DNA from: Saprospiraceae bacterium
GTDB taxonomy: Bacteria > Bacteroidota > Bacteroidia > Chitinophagales > Saprospiraceae
Length of the DNA: 64,000 nucleotides
NCBI GenBank assembly: GCA_027488135.1
Contig: JAIYCH010000085.1
Location: 39,277-103,276 of the forward strand
Reading direction: 5' to 3'
The first letter of the stretch is position 1. Each line of letters starts with the position of its first letter. The position numbers and the translations under genes were made by a program. This document shows positions 45,391-55,045 of this stretch, one piece after another. Under the pieces are notes generated by a model. That model searched no databases and was not told the origin of the DNA. It saw only the letters and a program-made list of their open reading frames with translations.

Positions 45391-46505
45391 TGTTCATCCA
45401 TTTTTGGTAAATAACTACTATGAATAATTCCACCCCCTACGACATCGTCACCTTCATAAAAAACGGCAGATTGTCCTGGGGCGATGCCATTTACTGGTGC
45501 TAAAAACTCTATGCCCAGCAATTGCTCATCGGTCCAATTGAGAATGCCTAATGTACCGGCATCTTTGTATCTTACTTTTGTAACAACTTCCAGATCAGGA
45601 GAAATTGAAGCATATTTTTGAAGATTTGGTTGCCTTACCTTTAATCCATTTCTTGTCAATTCTTCCACAGGGCCAAGAACTACTTCGTTTTCATTGGGAC
45701 GTATTTCAGAAACAAACATAGGTTGTCCAAAAGCCATACCCAGGCCTTTTCTTTGACCAATGGTAAAAAATGGATAGCCTTCATGTTTGCCTAATATTTT
45801 ACCTGTTTTATCTACGAAATGTCCGCCTTTCACCAAATCATCCAGTCCGTCCACTTTTCTTCTGAGGAAATTGCGATAGTCATTATCGGGGACAAAACAG
45901 ATTTCATAGCTTTCCCCTTTTTTTGCTAAATCGGTATATCCTGCGTCGTGAGCAAGTTGTCTAACTTCAGGTTTCGTTAAATCTCCTAATGGAAATTGGC
46001 TCATTGCCAGGGCCGACTGAGTTAAGCCCCATAAAACATAAGATTGATCTTTGTTTGCATCTTTACTTTTAGAGATATAGTATCGGTCATCATTTTTATT
46101 GATTTTTGCATAGTGTCCCGTTGCGATGGTTTCACAGTCGAGAGCCTCGGCCCTTTTGAGCAATGCATTCCATTTAATGTGCGTATTACACAATACACAG
46201 GGATTGGGCGTTCTTCCAGCCATATATTCGTCCACAAAGTTATCAATGACGTAATCCCCAAATTCATCTCTGATATCTAATATAAAATGGTGGAAACCCA
46301 TATCTACGGCAACTTGTCTGGCATCATTTATTGAATCGAGGCTACAACAACCTGTTTCCTTCTTACTACCACCCGACTGCGCATAATCCCATGTTTTCAT
46401 AGTGATTCCAACTACCTCGTACCCCATTTCGTGCAATAAAATGGCAGTTACCGTACTATCAATACCTCCACTCATTGCCACTAACACTTTTCCCATTTTG
46501 CTCAT
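45387..46505 (-). CDS. mnmA: tRNA-specific 2-thiouridylase MnmA
   Basis: 372 residues. The ATP-binding loop SGGIDS (residues 12-17), the two catalytic cysteines in 'NPCVLCN' (Cys106) and 'YEICFVPD' (Cys203), 'GHYAKI' and 'QSYVLWGL' are all in place. MnmA puts the 2-thio group on wobble uridine 34 of tRNAs for Lys, Glu and Gln. In many Bacteroidota sulfur reaches it without a full Tus relay, and no tus genes are here. It overlaps rimM and follows the decarboxylase gene by 14 bases. ATG 46496 is a possible alternative start. Confidence 0.97.
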   Translation of the reverse strand: MSKMGKVLVAMSGGIDSTVTAILLHEMGYEVVGITMKTWDYAQSGGSKKETGCCSLDSINDARQVAVDMGFHHFILDIRDEFGDYVIDNFVDEYMAGRTPNPCVLCNTHIKWNALLKRAEALDCETIATGHYAKINKNDDRYYISKSKDANKDQSYVLWGLTQSALAMSQFPLGDLTKPEVRQLAHDAGYTDLAKKGESYEICFVPDNDYRNFLRRKVDGLDDLVKGGHFVDKTGKILGKHEGYPFFTIGQRKGLGMAFGQPMFVSEIRPNENEVVLGPVEELTRNGLKVRQPNLQKYASISPDLEVVTKVRYKDAGTLGILNWTDEQLLGIEFLAPVNGIAPGQSAVFYEGDDVVGGGIIHSSYLPKMDEQ

Positions 46506-46519
46506 AATTCCACGATTAT

Positions 46520-47971
46520 TTAGAGTAAATTATTAGATATTTCATGTCCAATTCTCAAAGATTCCTTTACTAAAATATCAAAATCAATTTGTTGACTTCT
46601 CTGGTTTACATTGGCTACTCGTATAACAAAATGACCATTCAGAATAGTCGAAGAAGGGGCTGCAATGCCTTGATTTTGTAATTCGAAGAGTAATTTTTTA
46701 TTGTTATTATTCTGCACTGTTAAATCATCTGTTGGAAACTGAAATCGGTAGCAAACGATATTCATTGACACAGGGGTCATTAACGCTAACGGTGCGTGAG
46801 TACTAATAAGAGACCCCAGGTATTGACATTGCGCACAATTTTTCTGAATCATTCTAATATAGGCGAGGCTTCCAAGTTCTTTTATGCTCATCCATACTTT
46901 TAAAGCCTTAAATCCTCTGGAAAGTTCAATGCCGAAATTATTAAATGGTTCCGGCCCCCCAGCTAAACCGCCAGGATCTGTATGTAAATAGGAGGGATTT
47001 AAAGCAAAGGTATCTCTGTGTGCTTTTTTGTTTTTTATTAACACGCATCCAGCTTCATAAGGCATACACATCCACTTATGTAGATCAAAAGCGACGGAAT
47101 CAGCTTCCTCGATAGGTTTTAGAGCGTCCGACAGTGAGGGAACCACTTTAGCTAAAGCACCAAAAGCACCGTCCACGTGAAACCATATTTTTTCACTTTG
47201 GCAAATCGAAAGTAACTCGTCCAGAGGATCTATGGCACCTGTGTTCACTGTTCCGGCATTTCCGATGATACAGAACGGTAAGAAATTATTTTCTTTATCT
47301 ATTTGTATTTGTCTTTTTAAGGCAGGGACATCTATTTGAAAGGCTTTGTTAACGGGAATTTTCCTAAGATTATCTGTTCCAATTCCTAAGGCTTCGATAG
47401 ATTTTTGAATACAGCTATGAGATTCTGTTGAGCAGTAAGCAACAAGTTGTTTTTCAGCGGCATGCAAACCTGATTTTCTGATTTTTTCTGGCAAAATATT
47501 GTTTCGGGCCACATTTAAGGCGGTAAAATTTGCCATGGAACCACCGCTCAGCAAAATACCTGAGGCATCGGCCGGATAGCCGAGAAATTCCTTGAACCAA
47601 TCTAAAACCTGGCCTTCAACGTACATGGCAGCATGTTCACCAATAGCGAGATTGGGATTCATGGCTGCGGCCAGCATTTCTGCAAAAACACCCATTGGGG
47701 TACCCGTTCCTTGAACGAAAGCAAAAAAGCGGGGATGCACATTTCCTTTATTATAGGGAAGTATATTTTTTTTAAAATCCTCGTAAACGGCTAAAGAATT
47801 TGTTGGATTATGTGGTATGCTGGTACTAAAAGTGTCTTTGACGTCGTCGGGGATAGGTCGCCATACGGGTTGATCTCTTATGGTCGATAAATACGAAATC
47901 ATATCATCTACCATAAGGTGTCCTAACTGCCTCATTTCATCCCAATTAGAAGGATCTAACGTTTCGTTCAT
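46520..47971 (-). CDS. PLP-dependent group II amino acid decarboxylase
   Basis: 483 residues. The signature lysine that binds PLP is in 'FDLHKWM' (Lys299), with the partner His185 ('ESHSC'), the Asp of 'WFHVDGAFG' (Asp267) and 'LLSGGSMANFTAL'. The fold and length fit aromatic-L-amino-acid/tyrosine decarboxylases and related glutamate or diaminobutyrate enzymes, which make amines by releasing CO2. The substrate is uncertain. A TetR regulator is divergent from it with its own promoter 70 bases away, so regulation by a bound ligand is plausible. Confidence 0.9.
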   Translation of the reverse strand: MNETLDPSNWDEMRQLGHLMVDDMISYLSTIRDQPVWRPIPDDVKDTFSTSIPHNPTNSLAVYEDFKKNILPYNKGNVHPRFFAFVQGTGTPMGVFAEMLAAAMNPNLAIGEHAAMYVEGQVLDWFKEFLGYPADASGILLSGGSMANFTALNVARNNILPEKIRKSGLHAAEKQLVAYCSTESHSCIQKSIEALGIGTDNLRKIPVNKAFQIDVPALKRQIQIDKENNFLPFCIIGNAGTVNTGAIDPLDELLSICQSEKIWFHVDGAFGALAKVVPSLSDALKPIEEADSVAFDLHKWMCMPYEAGCVLIKNKKAHRDTFALNPSYLHTDPGGLAGGPEPFNNFGIELSRGFKALKVWMSIKELGSLAYIRMIQKNCAQCQYLGSLISTHAPLALMTPVSMNIVCYRFQFPTDDLTVQNNNNKKLLFELQNQGIAAPSSTILNGHFVIRVANVNQRSQQIDFDILVKESLRIGHEISNNLL

Positions 47972-47993
47972 CGATTTTTATTTTTTGATGTCG

Positions 47994-48001
47994 CAAAATT
48001 A
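47994..48001 (-). promoter_or_regulatory. -7 promoter box of the decarboxylase gene
   Basis: On the minus strand this reads TAATTTTG with a following CG, an exact TAnnTTTG match, 22 bases before the decarboxylase start. It lies next to the opposite-strand box of the TetR gene, so a regulator bound between them could control both. Confidence 0.55.
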
Positions 48002-48017
48002 AGTAATTTCGCGCAAA

Positions 48018-48025
48018 TAATTTTG
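48018..48025 (+). promoter_or_regulatory. -7 promoter box of the TetR gene
   Basis: TAATTTTG matches TAnnTTTG, 16 bases before the start at 48042, so the leader would be very short. A near match (TAATTTCG) lies 14 bases further upstream and is an alternative. Confidence 0.5.
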
Positions 48026-48041
48026 CTATTCAACTTTTACA

Positions 48042-48656
48042 ATGAAAACCCGGGAAAGAATAATATATAAGGCTATAGATTTATTAAATGAGAAGGGTAT
48101 TCCAAATGTAAGTATGCGAGAGATAGCCGACGCCCTTGATATGAGCGTTGGAAATGTTACCTATTATTTTCCCCGCTGGAACGATTTAATGGAAGAATTA
48201 AATCATCAGATGATGTTGGAAATTAGTCATTTACCACGAATCCCCTTTGATTTAAGCGACTTGCATTCTGTTTTTGAGAGAGTGCCAATGGTTCAGGAAA
48301 AATATGGATTTATAACCAGGGATATACATTTGTTTATTTCCCATTATCCTGAATTTGCAAGATTAAGAAAAACATTGGTGGGTTCAAGAATAGAGGACAT
48401 GATTAATCAACTATCTCTTTGGGCCCAACAGGGTATTTGCCATGAAGATTCAAGCGATCACAATCATAAGAGAATTGCCGTTAAAATGTGGTTATTATTG
48501 GCAAGCTGGTCTGTTCAGGATACCCTTTTAAAGGAAACGGAGTATGCATTAAGTAAAAAAGAATTTTTGGCAATTATCTGGCAAATTTTTACCCCTCATT
48601 TTACAGATTTAGGGCTAATGAAATTTAGAGAAATAAAAGATAAGGCAAATTTTTAA
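48042..48656 (+). CDS. TetR/AcrR family transcriptional regulator
   Basis: 204 residues. The N-terminal helix-turn-helix is clear: 'RIIYKAIDLLNEKGIPNVSMREIADALD' (shorter core VSMREIADALDMSVGNVTYYF), where GNVTYYF is the recognition helix region. The larger C-terminal ligand-binding domain is helical and family-specific. It is divergent from the decarboxylase gene, a typical arrangement for a repressor of its neighbour, and ends at a strong bidirectional terminator. Ligand and targets are unknown. Confidence 0.9.
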   Translation: MKTRERIIYKAIDLLNEKGIPNVSMREIADALDMSVGNVTYYFPRWNDLMEELNHQMMLEISHLPRIPFDLSDLHSVFERVPMVQEKYGFITRDIHLFISHYPEFARLRKTLVGSRIEDMINQLSLWAQQGICHEDSSDHNHKRIAVKMWLLLASWSVQDTLLKETEYALSKKEFLAIIWQIFTPHFTDLGLMKFREIKDKANF

Positions 48657-48662
48657 AAATTA

Positions 48663-48696
48663 AAAAGCCCATCTGAAATGAATCAGATGGGCTTTT
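48663..48696. terminator. Bidirectional Rho-independent terminator
   Basis: A perfect 14-bp inverted repeat (AAAAGCCCATCTGA and TCAGATGGGCTTTT) around a 6-base loop, with A-tract and T-tract on opposite sides. It lies between the convergent TetR and metalloprotease genes and should end transcription from both. Confidence 0.92.
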
Positions 48697-48711
48697 CTAA
48701 GGTTGAGAAAA

Positions 48712-51216
48712 TTATTCCTCTAAAGAATTATCCCAGCAACCTTTCATTTGTAATTCAAAAGAAGGCATTCTGGCCAGAGATGGTGCAGGTTTAGGATATT
48801 CCCCACTCAAAATAAGACCTGCACGTTGTGCTAGATCCAAATAATGAGCCTTTGTGGTAGCATCAGCTATGGTAGCGGCTTCTCTTGTTGCTGCCATTTT
48901 CACTTGACTAACAGTTAGTCTTGCCAATGAGCTAATATCAGATTGTGAAACATCCATATTATCCATGGTAAGAAGACTTGCTAACTTATCAAGAAAAGCT
49001 CTGTGAAGATTTCTTCTATATGGATCAGGTACCGTATGTAAGTCTAACTCTCTGAAAATCATTTTTTTACTATCGACAAATAGTTCACTTAAGCTATATG
49101 CTTTTTTACCTTGTAATGCTGCCTGTTCTGACAATCTTTTCATTCTATCCTGGGCAAAAAGCGCACTTAGCGTGGAAGTTTGAAGAGATCTTATTCTGTC
49201 CATTGTACCAGATCCCTCAATTTTGCCAAGAATTTCGTTATTAATCATCCAGTAAGGCGTTGTAAATAACTGGCGATCAAAAAATTGCATAGCTCTAATT
49301 TGTTTTTCGCGGGCAACGTTTACATAAACAGGACCTTTTTGTTCTCCCGTTTTGTCATATTCGTAGGTACCACCTACGTTATTTACTACGTGACCCATGT
49401 AGCGGCGAAATTGTCCTGCGACATTGGTGTAAAGCTCGGTAAGTTCAGCAAAATCTTCGCCTGGTTTAACCGTCCATTCTATCAATTTGCTCGTGATTAC
49501 TTTGAGGTTTTCAATACCTAAATCAGACGCTTTAATGGCATCATCACCAATATCCTCAGTTTGCCCACTTGGATCAATGGTATTGAACTGCTGTTGACCG
49601 TAGCGGTAAATTGGATTGCCTGCTTTACTAAGAATCCAATTATTTAGCGTTGGCTTCTCTTTTTCCGGATCATTAGCATCCTTCACTAATCTATATCCCC
49701 ACTCAATGGACCATTTATCATAAGGTCCTACAGCTGCATAAAATCCAGCGCCTTTGTCTTGAGGTTGAGCCACATAATTAAAACGGGCATAATCCATAAT
49801 AGAAGGAGCCACGCCCATTCTTTGAACGAAACCTGGTGCACGAAGTGAATCTACCGAGTAAGCAGAGCTTGAACCCATATTATGTGGTAATCCCAGTGTA
49901 TGACCTACCTCATGAGCGGCAACGAAGCGAATTAATTCACCCATTAATTCTTGCTTAAATTTAGGGGTTCTTGCCTCTGGATTAGCTGCTGCGGTTTGGA
50001 TGAAGAACCAGTTTCTTAGTAAGTTCATCACATTATGGTACCATAAGATATCAGATTCAATGATTTCGCCTGATCTTGGGTCATGGACATGGGGTCCAAC
50101 GGCATTTTGAATATCAGTAGTAATATATCTGATGACAGAATAGCGAACATCTTCTGGAGACCATTCAGGGTCTTCTTCCGGGGTTGGCGGGTCTTTGGCA
50201 ATAATTGCATTTTTGAAACCTGCTGTTTCAAAAGCAGCCTGCCAGTCTTCAATTCCTTTTTTAAGGAAAGGACGCCATTCCATGGGTGTACCCGGATCGA
50301 TATAATAAACAATAGGTTTAACTGGTTCAACCAATTCTCCTCTGAAATAAGCAGCGGGATCTTTAGGTTCCAATCTCCAACGGGTAATTAAGGTTTGATT
50401 CGCTGCTTTCTGCTCATCAAGGCCGTAGTTCGTCCTGGTAAGTGAAAAATAGCCTACGCGTTCATCTAAAAATCTTGGCTGCCAAATCTTTTCAGGCAAC
50501 AAGATAAATGATTGATTCATTTCAATGCTGAGCGTATTAGTCAATTGATTATCAGGTATGTTAGTACCAGTAAAAGTAAGTACGTGCCTTACTTCTGTAT
50601 TTTGAGGATAACTTTTCATACTTGTTACGTAAGATCTCTTAGCATCTAACGCCTGTATTTCAAAAGTTCTTTTTTCAGCTTTAGTAAGTGGACCTATCAT
50701 GGGAATGTCAGATGTAAACAAACCAGTAGCGTCGAAAACAACGGCACTGGAATCTTTTGACATCGTAGCAAGATCAAAAACCATGATAATTGGCTCAAAA
50801 TTATTTCGTTGAACCGCTTTTGCTACAGGTAGAGAAGGATCTGCAATGGCGTCGTAAGTTACGGATTTCAATAAAACTTTGTCGTCTTGCATATACCATC
50901 TAACGATTTGCTGAGGTCTGGAACGCATTCCGGCACCACCGAAATTAAGTCCCTTTACATGCCCCGAAATTACGCTGGCAACAAGAATATCCCTGCCTAA
51001 GATCACTTTTGGAACCTCAAAAAAGTATTTTTGCCCCACTCTGTGAATGGTAAACAGTCCGGCGTCAGTAACAGCGTCCGCTGGAATTATATCGGAAAAT
51101 GATTTTGCCTTAGCCGGTTTTTTTGCTGCAGCAGCTGGATCCTTCGAGGGATCTTCTTGTGCCTGGACCTGTATGAATAACAAACAAAGTCCAAGCGTAA
51201 TGATAAATTTGTGCAT
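48712..51216 (-). CDS. Zinc-dependent metalloprotease (DUF5117/DUF4953-type, gluzincin-like)
   Basis: 834 residues with a signal peptide (to 'IQVQAQ'). The N-terminal DUF5118/5117-type region (about 40-360) includes 'YFSLTRTNYG'. The catalytic part has HEVGHTLGLPH (His435, Glu436, His439, His445), a complete metzincin-like zinc motif, and 'SIMDYARFNYVAQ' as the Met-turn about 40 residues on. The C-terminal half is helical. Members are secreted or periplasmic peptidases of Bacteroidota with unknown physiological substrates. It shares a bidirectional terminator with the TetR gene and may be read through from the SPFH operon, 39 bases upstream. Confidence 0.9.
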   Translation of the reverse strand: MHKFIITLGLCLLFIQVQAQEDPSKDPAAAAKKPAKAKSFSDIIPADAVTDAGLFTIHRVGQKYFFEVPKVILGRDILVASVISGHVKGLNFGGAGMRSRPQQIVRWYMQDDKVLLKSVTYDAIADPSLPVAKAVQRNNFEPIIMVFDLATMSKDSSAVVFDATGLFTSDIPMIGPLTKAEKRTFEIQALDAKRSYVTSMKSYPQNTEVRHVLTFTGTNIPDNQLTNTLSIEMNQSFILLPEKIWQPRFLDERVGYFSLTRTNYGLDEQKAANQTLITRWRLEPKDPAAYFRGELVEPVKPIVYYIDPGTPMEWRPFLKKGIEDWQAAFETAGFKNAIIAKDPPTPEEDPEWSPEDVRYSVIRYITTDIQNAVGPHVHDPRSGEIIESDILWYHNVMNLLRNWFFIQTAAANPEARTPKFKQELMGELIRFVAAHEVGHTLGLPHNMGSSSAYSVDSLRAPGFVQRMGVAPSIMDYARFNYVAQPQDKGAGFYAAVGPYDKWSIEWGYRLVKDANDPEKEKPTLNNWILSKAGNPIYRYGQQQFNTIDPSGQTEDIGDDAIKASDLGIENLKVITSKLIEWTVKPGEDFAELTELYTNVAGQFRRYMGHVVNNVGGTYEYDKTGEQKGPVYVNVAREKQIRAMQFFDRQLFTTPYWMINNEILGKIEGSGTMDRIRSLQTSTLSALFAQDRMKRLSEQAALQGKKAYSLSELFVDSKKMIFRELDLHTVPDPYRRNLHRAFLDKLASLLTMDNMDVSQSDISSLARLTVSQVKMAATREAATIADATTKAHYLDLAQRAGLILSGEYPKPAPSLARMPSFELQMKGCWDNSLEE

Positions 51217-51255
51217 AAGTAGATTAGTTTCAAATCAATAATTCAGTTCAAAAAT

Positions 51256-52209
51256 TTATTCTTTCAAAAGAACCTTTTCCTCCAATTTAGGCATTGGATT
51301 ATTTAGTTTAAGTTGTTCTCCAAGTTGGTGAGAAGCTGCAAAGGAAGTAATGGTGGAATTTAACATATCACTTGCCGTGGTAGGACTATTTGGCAACAAA
51401 ATAAGGTTGCTATTTACCTTTTCACTTAAAGATTGCAGCGTGTCATAATGTTGTGTCACTACAATTAATGCCGAAGCTTCCTGAGAATTGATTCCCACTT
51501 TATTTAAAAGATGGACAGATTCTTCTAAACCTCTGGCAATTTCCCGGCGTTGATCGGCAATACCTTGGCCATGTAATCGTTTACTTTCAGCATCAGCTCT
51601 TGCCTTGGCAACTATTTTAACACGCTCTGATTCTCCTTCATATTCCGCAGCAATTTTCTCCCTTTCCGCGGCATTGATTCTATTCATGGCATTTTTAACG
51701 GCATGATCAGGGTCTATATCTGTAACCAAGGCTTTAACTATACCATAACCGTAGGTATTCATGGCTTCTTCGAGTTCTCTTCGGATAGCAACAGCAATAT
51801 CATCTTTCCTTTCAAAAACATCATCCAGTCTTAATTTTGGTACTTCAGCACGAATGGTATCAAACACATAAGCTGTAATCTGTTCTGTAGGATTATCCAG
51901 CTTGTAAAATGCATCGTATGCCTTTTCTTCCAAGACTTTAAACTGCACGGATACTTTGATTTTTACAAATACATTGTCTTTTGTTTTTGTTTCAACATTT
52001 ACATCCAGCTGTTGGATTTTCAAAGAAATTTTTCCGGAAATTTTATCCACTCCTGGAATTTTAAAATGTAATCCTGGCTTTCTAATGCTGTGGAATTTAC
52101 CAAATCTTTCCAGTATGGCTACCGTCTGTTGTTTGATGGTAAACATGCCAGACATGAATACAAAAATACCCAACAAAACCAATAAATAATTTGCAACAAT
52201 CCAATCCAT
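51256..52209 (-). CDS. SPFH/Band 7 domain membrane protein (stomatin-like)
   Basis: 317 residues. One N-terminal membrane helix (about 6-22) is followed by the SPFH/Band 7 domain ('TIKQQTVAILERFGKFH', 'PGLHFKIPGVD', 'QLDVNVETKTKDNVFVKI') and a long coiled region with 'AAEREKIAAEYEGESERVKI'. Stomatin- and prohibitin-like proteins assemble into rings that organise membrane domains. It lies 11 bases downstream of pntB and so is probably made with the transhydrogenase, a pairing whose meaning is unknown. Confidence 0.92.
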   Translation of the reverse strand: MDWIVANYLLVLLGIFVFMSGMFTIKQQTVAILERFGKFHSIRKPGLHFKIPGVDKISGKISLKIQQLDVNVETKTKDNVFVKIKVSVQFKVLEEKAYDAFYKLDNPTEQITAYVFDTIRAEVPKLRLDDVFERKDDIAVAIRRELEEAMNTYGYGIVKALVTDIDPDHAVKNAMNRINAAEREKIAAEYEGESERVKIVAKARADAESKRLHGQGIADQRREIARGLEESVHLLNKVGINSQEASALIVVTQHYDTLQSLSEKVNSNLILLPNSPTTASDMLNSTITSFAASHQLGEQLKLNNPMPKLEEKVLLKE

Positions 52210-52220
52210 GATTTTAATAT

Positions 52221-53624
52221 TTAAAGAGATTTAATTTCACTATTTAATTTACTCAGCACCTCCTTTGCATCACCAAACAACATTTTAGTTCTGTCGTGAA
52301 AAAACAAAGGATTTTCAATGCCAGCGTAACCAGACCGCATACTTCTTTTCAAAACAATAACCGATTTGGCGTTCCATACTTTTAATACAGGCATACCATA
52401 AATGGGACTTCCCGGATCATTTTCTGCCGCTGGATTTACTACGTCATTTGCACCTACAATGATGGCAACATCTGCGGAACTGAGAGCACTGTTTGCTTCG
52501 TCAAGGTCTAACAATTTTGGATAAGGTACATCAGCTTCTGCTAAAAGTACGTTCATGTGACCAGGCATTCTTCCAGCAACAGGATGAATAGCGTATTTAA
52601 CATCAACCCCATTAGCTGAAAGCTGATCATCAATTTCTTTACAAACTTTTTGCGCCTGAGCAACAGCTAATCCATAGCCAGGTACAATGATAACAGATTG
52701 AGAATAATAGAGTTGTATAGAAGCGTCATTTAAAGAAATTTCCTTTACTGCGCCACCCGTTGCGGTTGCACCAACCGCTGAAGTTCCACCGAAACCACCA
52801 ATTAAAACATTCCAGATGGAACGGTTCATTGCATTACACATCATTACCGTCAAAATAGTACCGGATGCACCCACCAAAATACCACCAACAACCATAAACT
52901 GACTATCGAACAGGATACCTGCTGCGGCACCAGAAAGTCCAGAAAGTGAGTTGAGCAGTGAAATAACGACAGGCATATCGGCTCCACCAATGGGGGCTAC
53001 GAAACTAACGCCATAAATCAATGAAATAACAAGGAAAATAATCGCGGCCTCCATTCCTATGGCTTCTCCTTGCATTAAGATATAGGCACCTAATCCAATA
53101 AGACCGACAAGCATTATCATATTGATAACGCTATGTTTAGGTAAGGTTACCTTTTTGTCGTCAACAAGATCTTCTAATTTTGCGTAGGCAAAAATACTTC
53201 CTGTAAAAGCGACACCACCAATAAATAAGGTTAACAAGACGGTTAAAAAGCCAAGGGTATCTACGACCTTGGTGCCATCATAATAATGCAATACATCAGC
53301 TAAACCCAATACAACAGCACAGGCGCCACCTAATCCGTTGAAAACGGAAACCATTTGAGGCATAGACGTCATTGCCACTTTTATCGCTGAATAATATCCA
53401 ATAATGGTACCAACGACTAGTGCTGCAAAAATCCACGCATAATTATTTGGAACATTACCTTCCAAGGGCATGATTAAAGCAGCGATAATGGCCAGGGTCA
53501 TACCAACTCCGGCATATATATTTCCTTTTCTTGCTGTATCTGGTGAACTCATTAATCGAAGTCCCCATATAAAGCCAATGGAACCCAAAAGGAAAAAAAT
53601 CTCTATTATAAAAGTAAGTAGCAT
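52221..53624 (-). CDS. pntB: NAD(P) transhydrogenase subunit beta PntB
   Basis: 467 residues from ATG 53624; the frame is open further upstream but that part overlaps pntAB and the normal protein begins here (MLLTFIIEIFFLLGSIGF). About nine membrane helices are followed by a soluble NADP-binding domain with 'VIIVPGYGLAVAQAQ', 'HPVAGRMPGHMNVLLAEADVPY' and 'GANDVVNPAA'. With PntAA and PntAB it forms the proton-pumping enzyme that passes hydride between NADH and NADP+ in the inner membrane, supplying NADPH. It starts four bases after pntAB. Confidence 0.96.
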   Translation of the reverse strand: MLLTFIIEIFFLLGSIGFIWGLRLMSSPDTARKGNIYAGVGMTLAIIAALIMPLEGNVPNNYAWIFAALVVGTIIGYYSAIKVAMTSMPQMVSVFNGLGGACAVVLGLADVLHYYDGTKVVDTLGFLTVLLTLFIGGVAFTGSIFAYAKLEDLVDDKKVTLPKHSVINMIMLVGLIGLGAYILMQGEAIGMEAAIIFLVISLIYGVSFVAPIGGADMPVVISLLNSLSGLSGAAAGILFDSQFMVVGGILVGASGTILTVMMCNAMNRSIWNVLIGGFGGTSAVGATATGGAVKEISLNDASIQLYYSQSVIIVPGYGLAVAQAQKVCKEIDDQLSANGVDVKYAIHPVAGRMPGHMNVLLAEADVPYPKLLDLDEANSALSSADVAIIVGANDVVNPAAENDPGSPIYGMPVLKVWNAKSVIVLKRSMRSGYAGIENPLFFHDRTKMLFGDAKEVLSKLNSEIKSL

Positions 53625-53628
53625 AGTA

Positions 53629-53940
53629 TTATTTCTTTTTCTTTTTAAACATTTCAAGCATTCTGTCTGTGACCACAAACCCTCCCGCTGCATTAATCAT
53701 ACCTAATATAATTCCAGCAAATCCCAGAGAAAGGGTTAGGTAATCTGTTGGATCAGTTAAACGAACCAATAAGATAGCCCCTATCACAACCACGCCACTG
53801 ATGGCATTGGAACCGGACATTAAAGGGGTGTGCAAAACGGTTGGAACTTTTGCTATAATCTCAAATCCCAATAAAACGGTAAAAGCTAATAAATATATTA
53901 TCAGCAAGTTATCTAAAAAAAAGCCATAAAAATTTTCCAT
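53629..53940 (-). CDS. pntAB: NAD(P) transhydrogenase subunit alpha part 2 (membrane)
   Basis: 103 residues, almost all hydrophobic, with three membrane helices ('LIIYLLAFTVLLGFEIIAKV', 'VVVIGAILLV', 'LSLGFAGIILGMINAAGGF'). The conserved 'VPTVLHTPLMSGSNAISG' is the signature of the PntAB membrane segment. It is the part that is fused to PntAA in enterobacteria and separate in Rhodospirillum-type enzymes. It sits between pntAA (22 bases) and pntB (four bases). Confidence 0.95.
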   Translation of the reverse strand: MENFYGFFLDNLLIIYLLAFTVLLGFEIIAKVPTVLHTPLMSGSNAISGVVVIGAILLVRLTDPTDYLTLSLGFAGIILGMINAAGGFVVTDRMLEMFKKKKK

Positions 53941-53962
53941 AAAAAATCGTTATTTTATAAAA

Positions 53963-55045
53963 TTAAACGAATAACTCAGGGGTTATACAAGCACCTTTAA
54001 TGATTTCGTTATTGAAATCAGCATGTAAATTTCCTTCCTTAACCATAGTTTTTAAGAAATTCAACACATTATTACTGTATAGGAAACTTGCGTCCTGAGG
54101 CATTTGTGCAGGCAACTGAGAGTTTCCAATAATGGTTACACCATTTACAACTATCGTTTCATTGTCTTTTGAAAGCTCGCAATTGCCACCGGTAGAAGAC
54201 GCGAGATCAATGATAACAGAACCTGCTCTCATTTGATTTACCGTTTCTTTTTCTAGTAAAATAGGTGCTTTTCTACCTCTTACCTGAGCTGTGGTAATAA
54301 TAATATCTGATTTCACTGCCCTGGCCTGTACTTCAGCTCTCTGACGCGCGAGGAACTCTTCCGTTTGCTCTACTGCATATCCACCTGCAGTTTTGTCATC
54401 TTTTGCTCCTTCAACCTCAATAAACTTACCTCCTAAACTTTGTACCTCTTCTTTTACAGCCATTCTGGTGTCGAATACCTCAACAATGGCACCTAAACGT
54501 TTTGCTGTGGCAATAGCTTGCAATCCCGCAACTCCAGCGCCTAAAATCAAAACTTTAGATGGTTTTATACTTCCCGCAGCGGTAATCAACATGGGTAAAT
54601 ACCGGGGAAGTTTTGCTGCAGCCACCAACACCGCCTGATAGCCTGCAATGGAGGCCATAGAAGACAAAACATCCATTGATTGAGCCAGCGTAGTTCTGGG
54701 TATCATATCCATACTAAATGCCTTCTTTCCCTCCTTTAACAAGTTCGGAACAACCTCTGCATCAGCAAATGGGGCAAATTGCGATATCATTATGGCATTT
54801 TGATTGACCAACTTCCATTCTTCCTGCAATAATGGATTGAATGTAACGATAATGTCTGCTTGTTTCAAGACCTCATCACGGCTCAATACGGTTGCACCAA
54901 CATAATCATTATCAGAAAAAAAGGACTCATCACCAGCACCCGCTTCCATAATCACAGAAACGCCTAATGCAGACAATTTAGAAAGAGTGTCGGGCACAAT
55001 AGCTACCCGGGGATCTCTGCTCTCTTTTACTATTCCTACCTTCAT
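53963..55045 (-). CDS. pntAA: NAD(P) transhydrogenase subunit alpha part 1 (NAD-binding)
   Basis: 360 residues, a soluble domain resembling alanine dehydrogenase. The catalytic 'RTTLAQSMDVLSSMASIAGYQ' region (117-138, shortened core RTTLAQSMDVLSSMA), the Rossmann motif 'LGAGVAGLQA' (169 on), and 'GRKAPILLEKETV' are present. It binds NAD(H) and delivers hydride to NADP in PntB. It opens the three-gene operon followed by the SPFH gene. The 107 bases before it hold no exact TAnnTTTG box. Confidence 0.95.
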   Translation of the reverse strand: MKVGIVKESRDPRVAIVPDTLSKLSALGVSVIMEAGAGDESFFSDNDYVGATVLSRDEVLKQADIIVTFNPLLQEEWKLVNQNAIMISQFAPFADAEVVPNLLKEGKKAFSMDMIPRTTLAQSMDVLSSMASIAGYQAVLVAAAKLPRYLPMLITAAGSIKPSKVLILGAGVAGLQAIATAKRLGAIVEVFDTRMAVKEEVQSLGGKFIEVEGAKDDKTAGGYAVEQTEEFLARQRAEVQARAVKSDIIITTAQVRGRKAPILLEKETVNQMRAGSVIIDLASSTGGNCELSKDNETIVVNGVTIIGNSQLPAQMPQDASFLYSNNVLNFLKTMVKEGNLHADFNNEIIKGACITPELFV

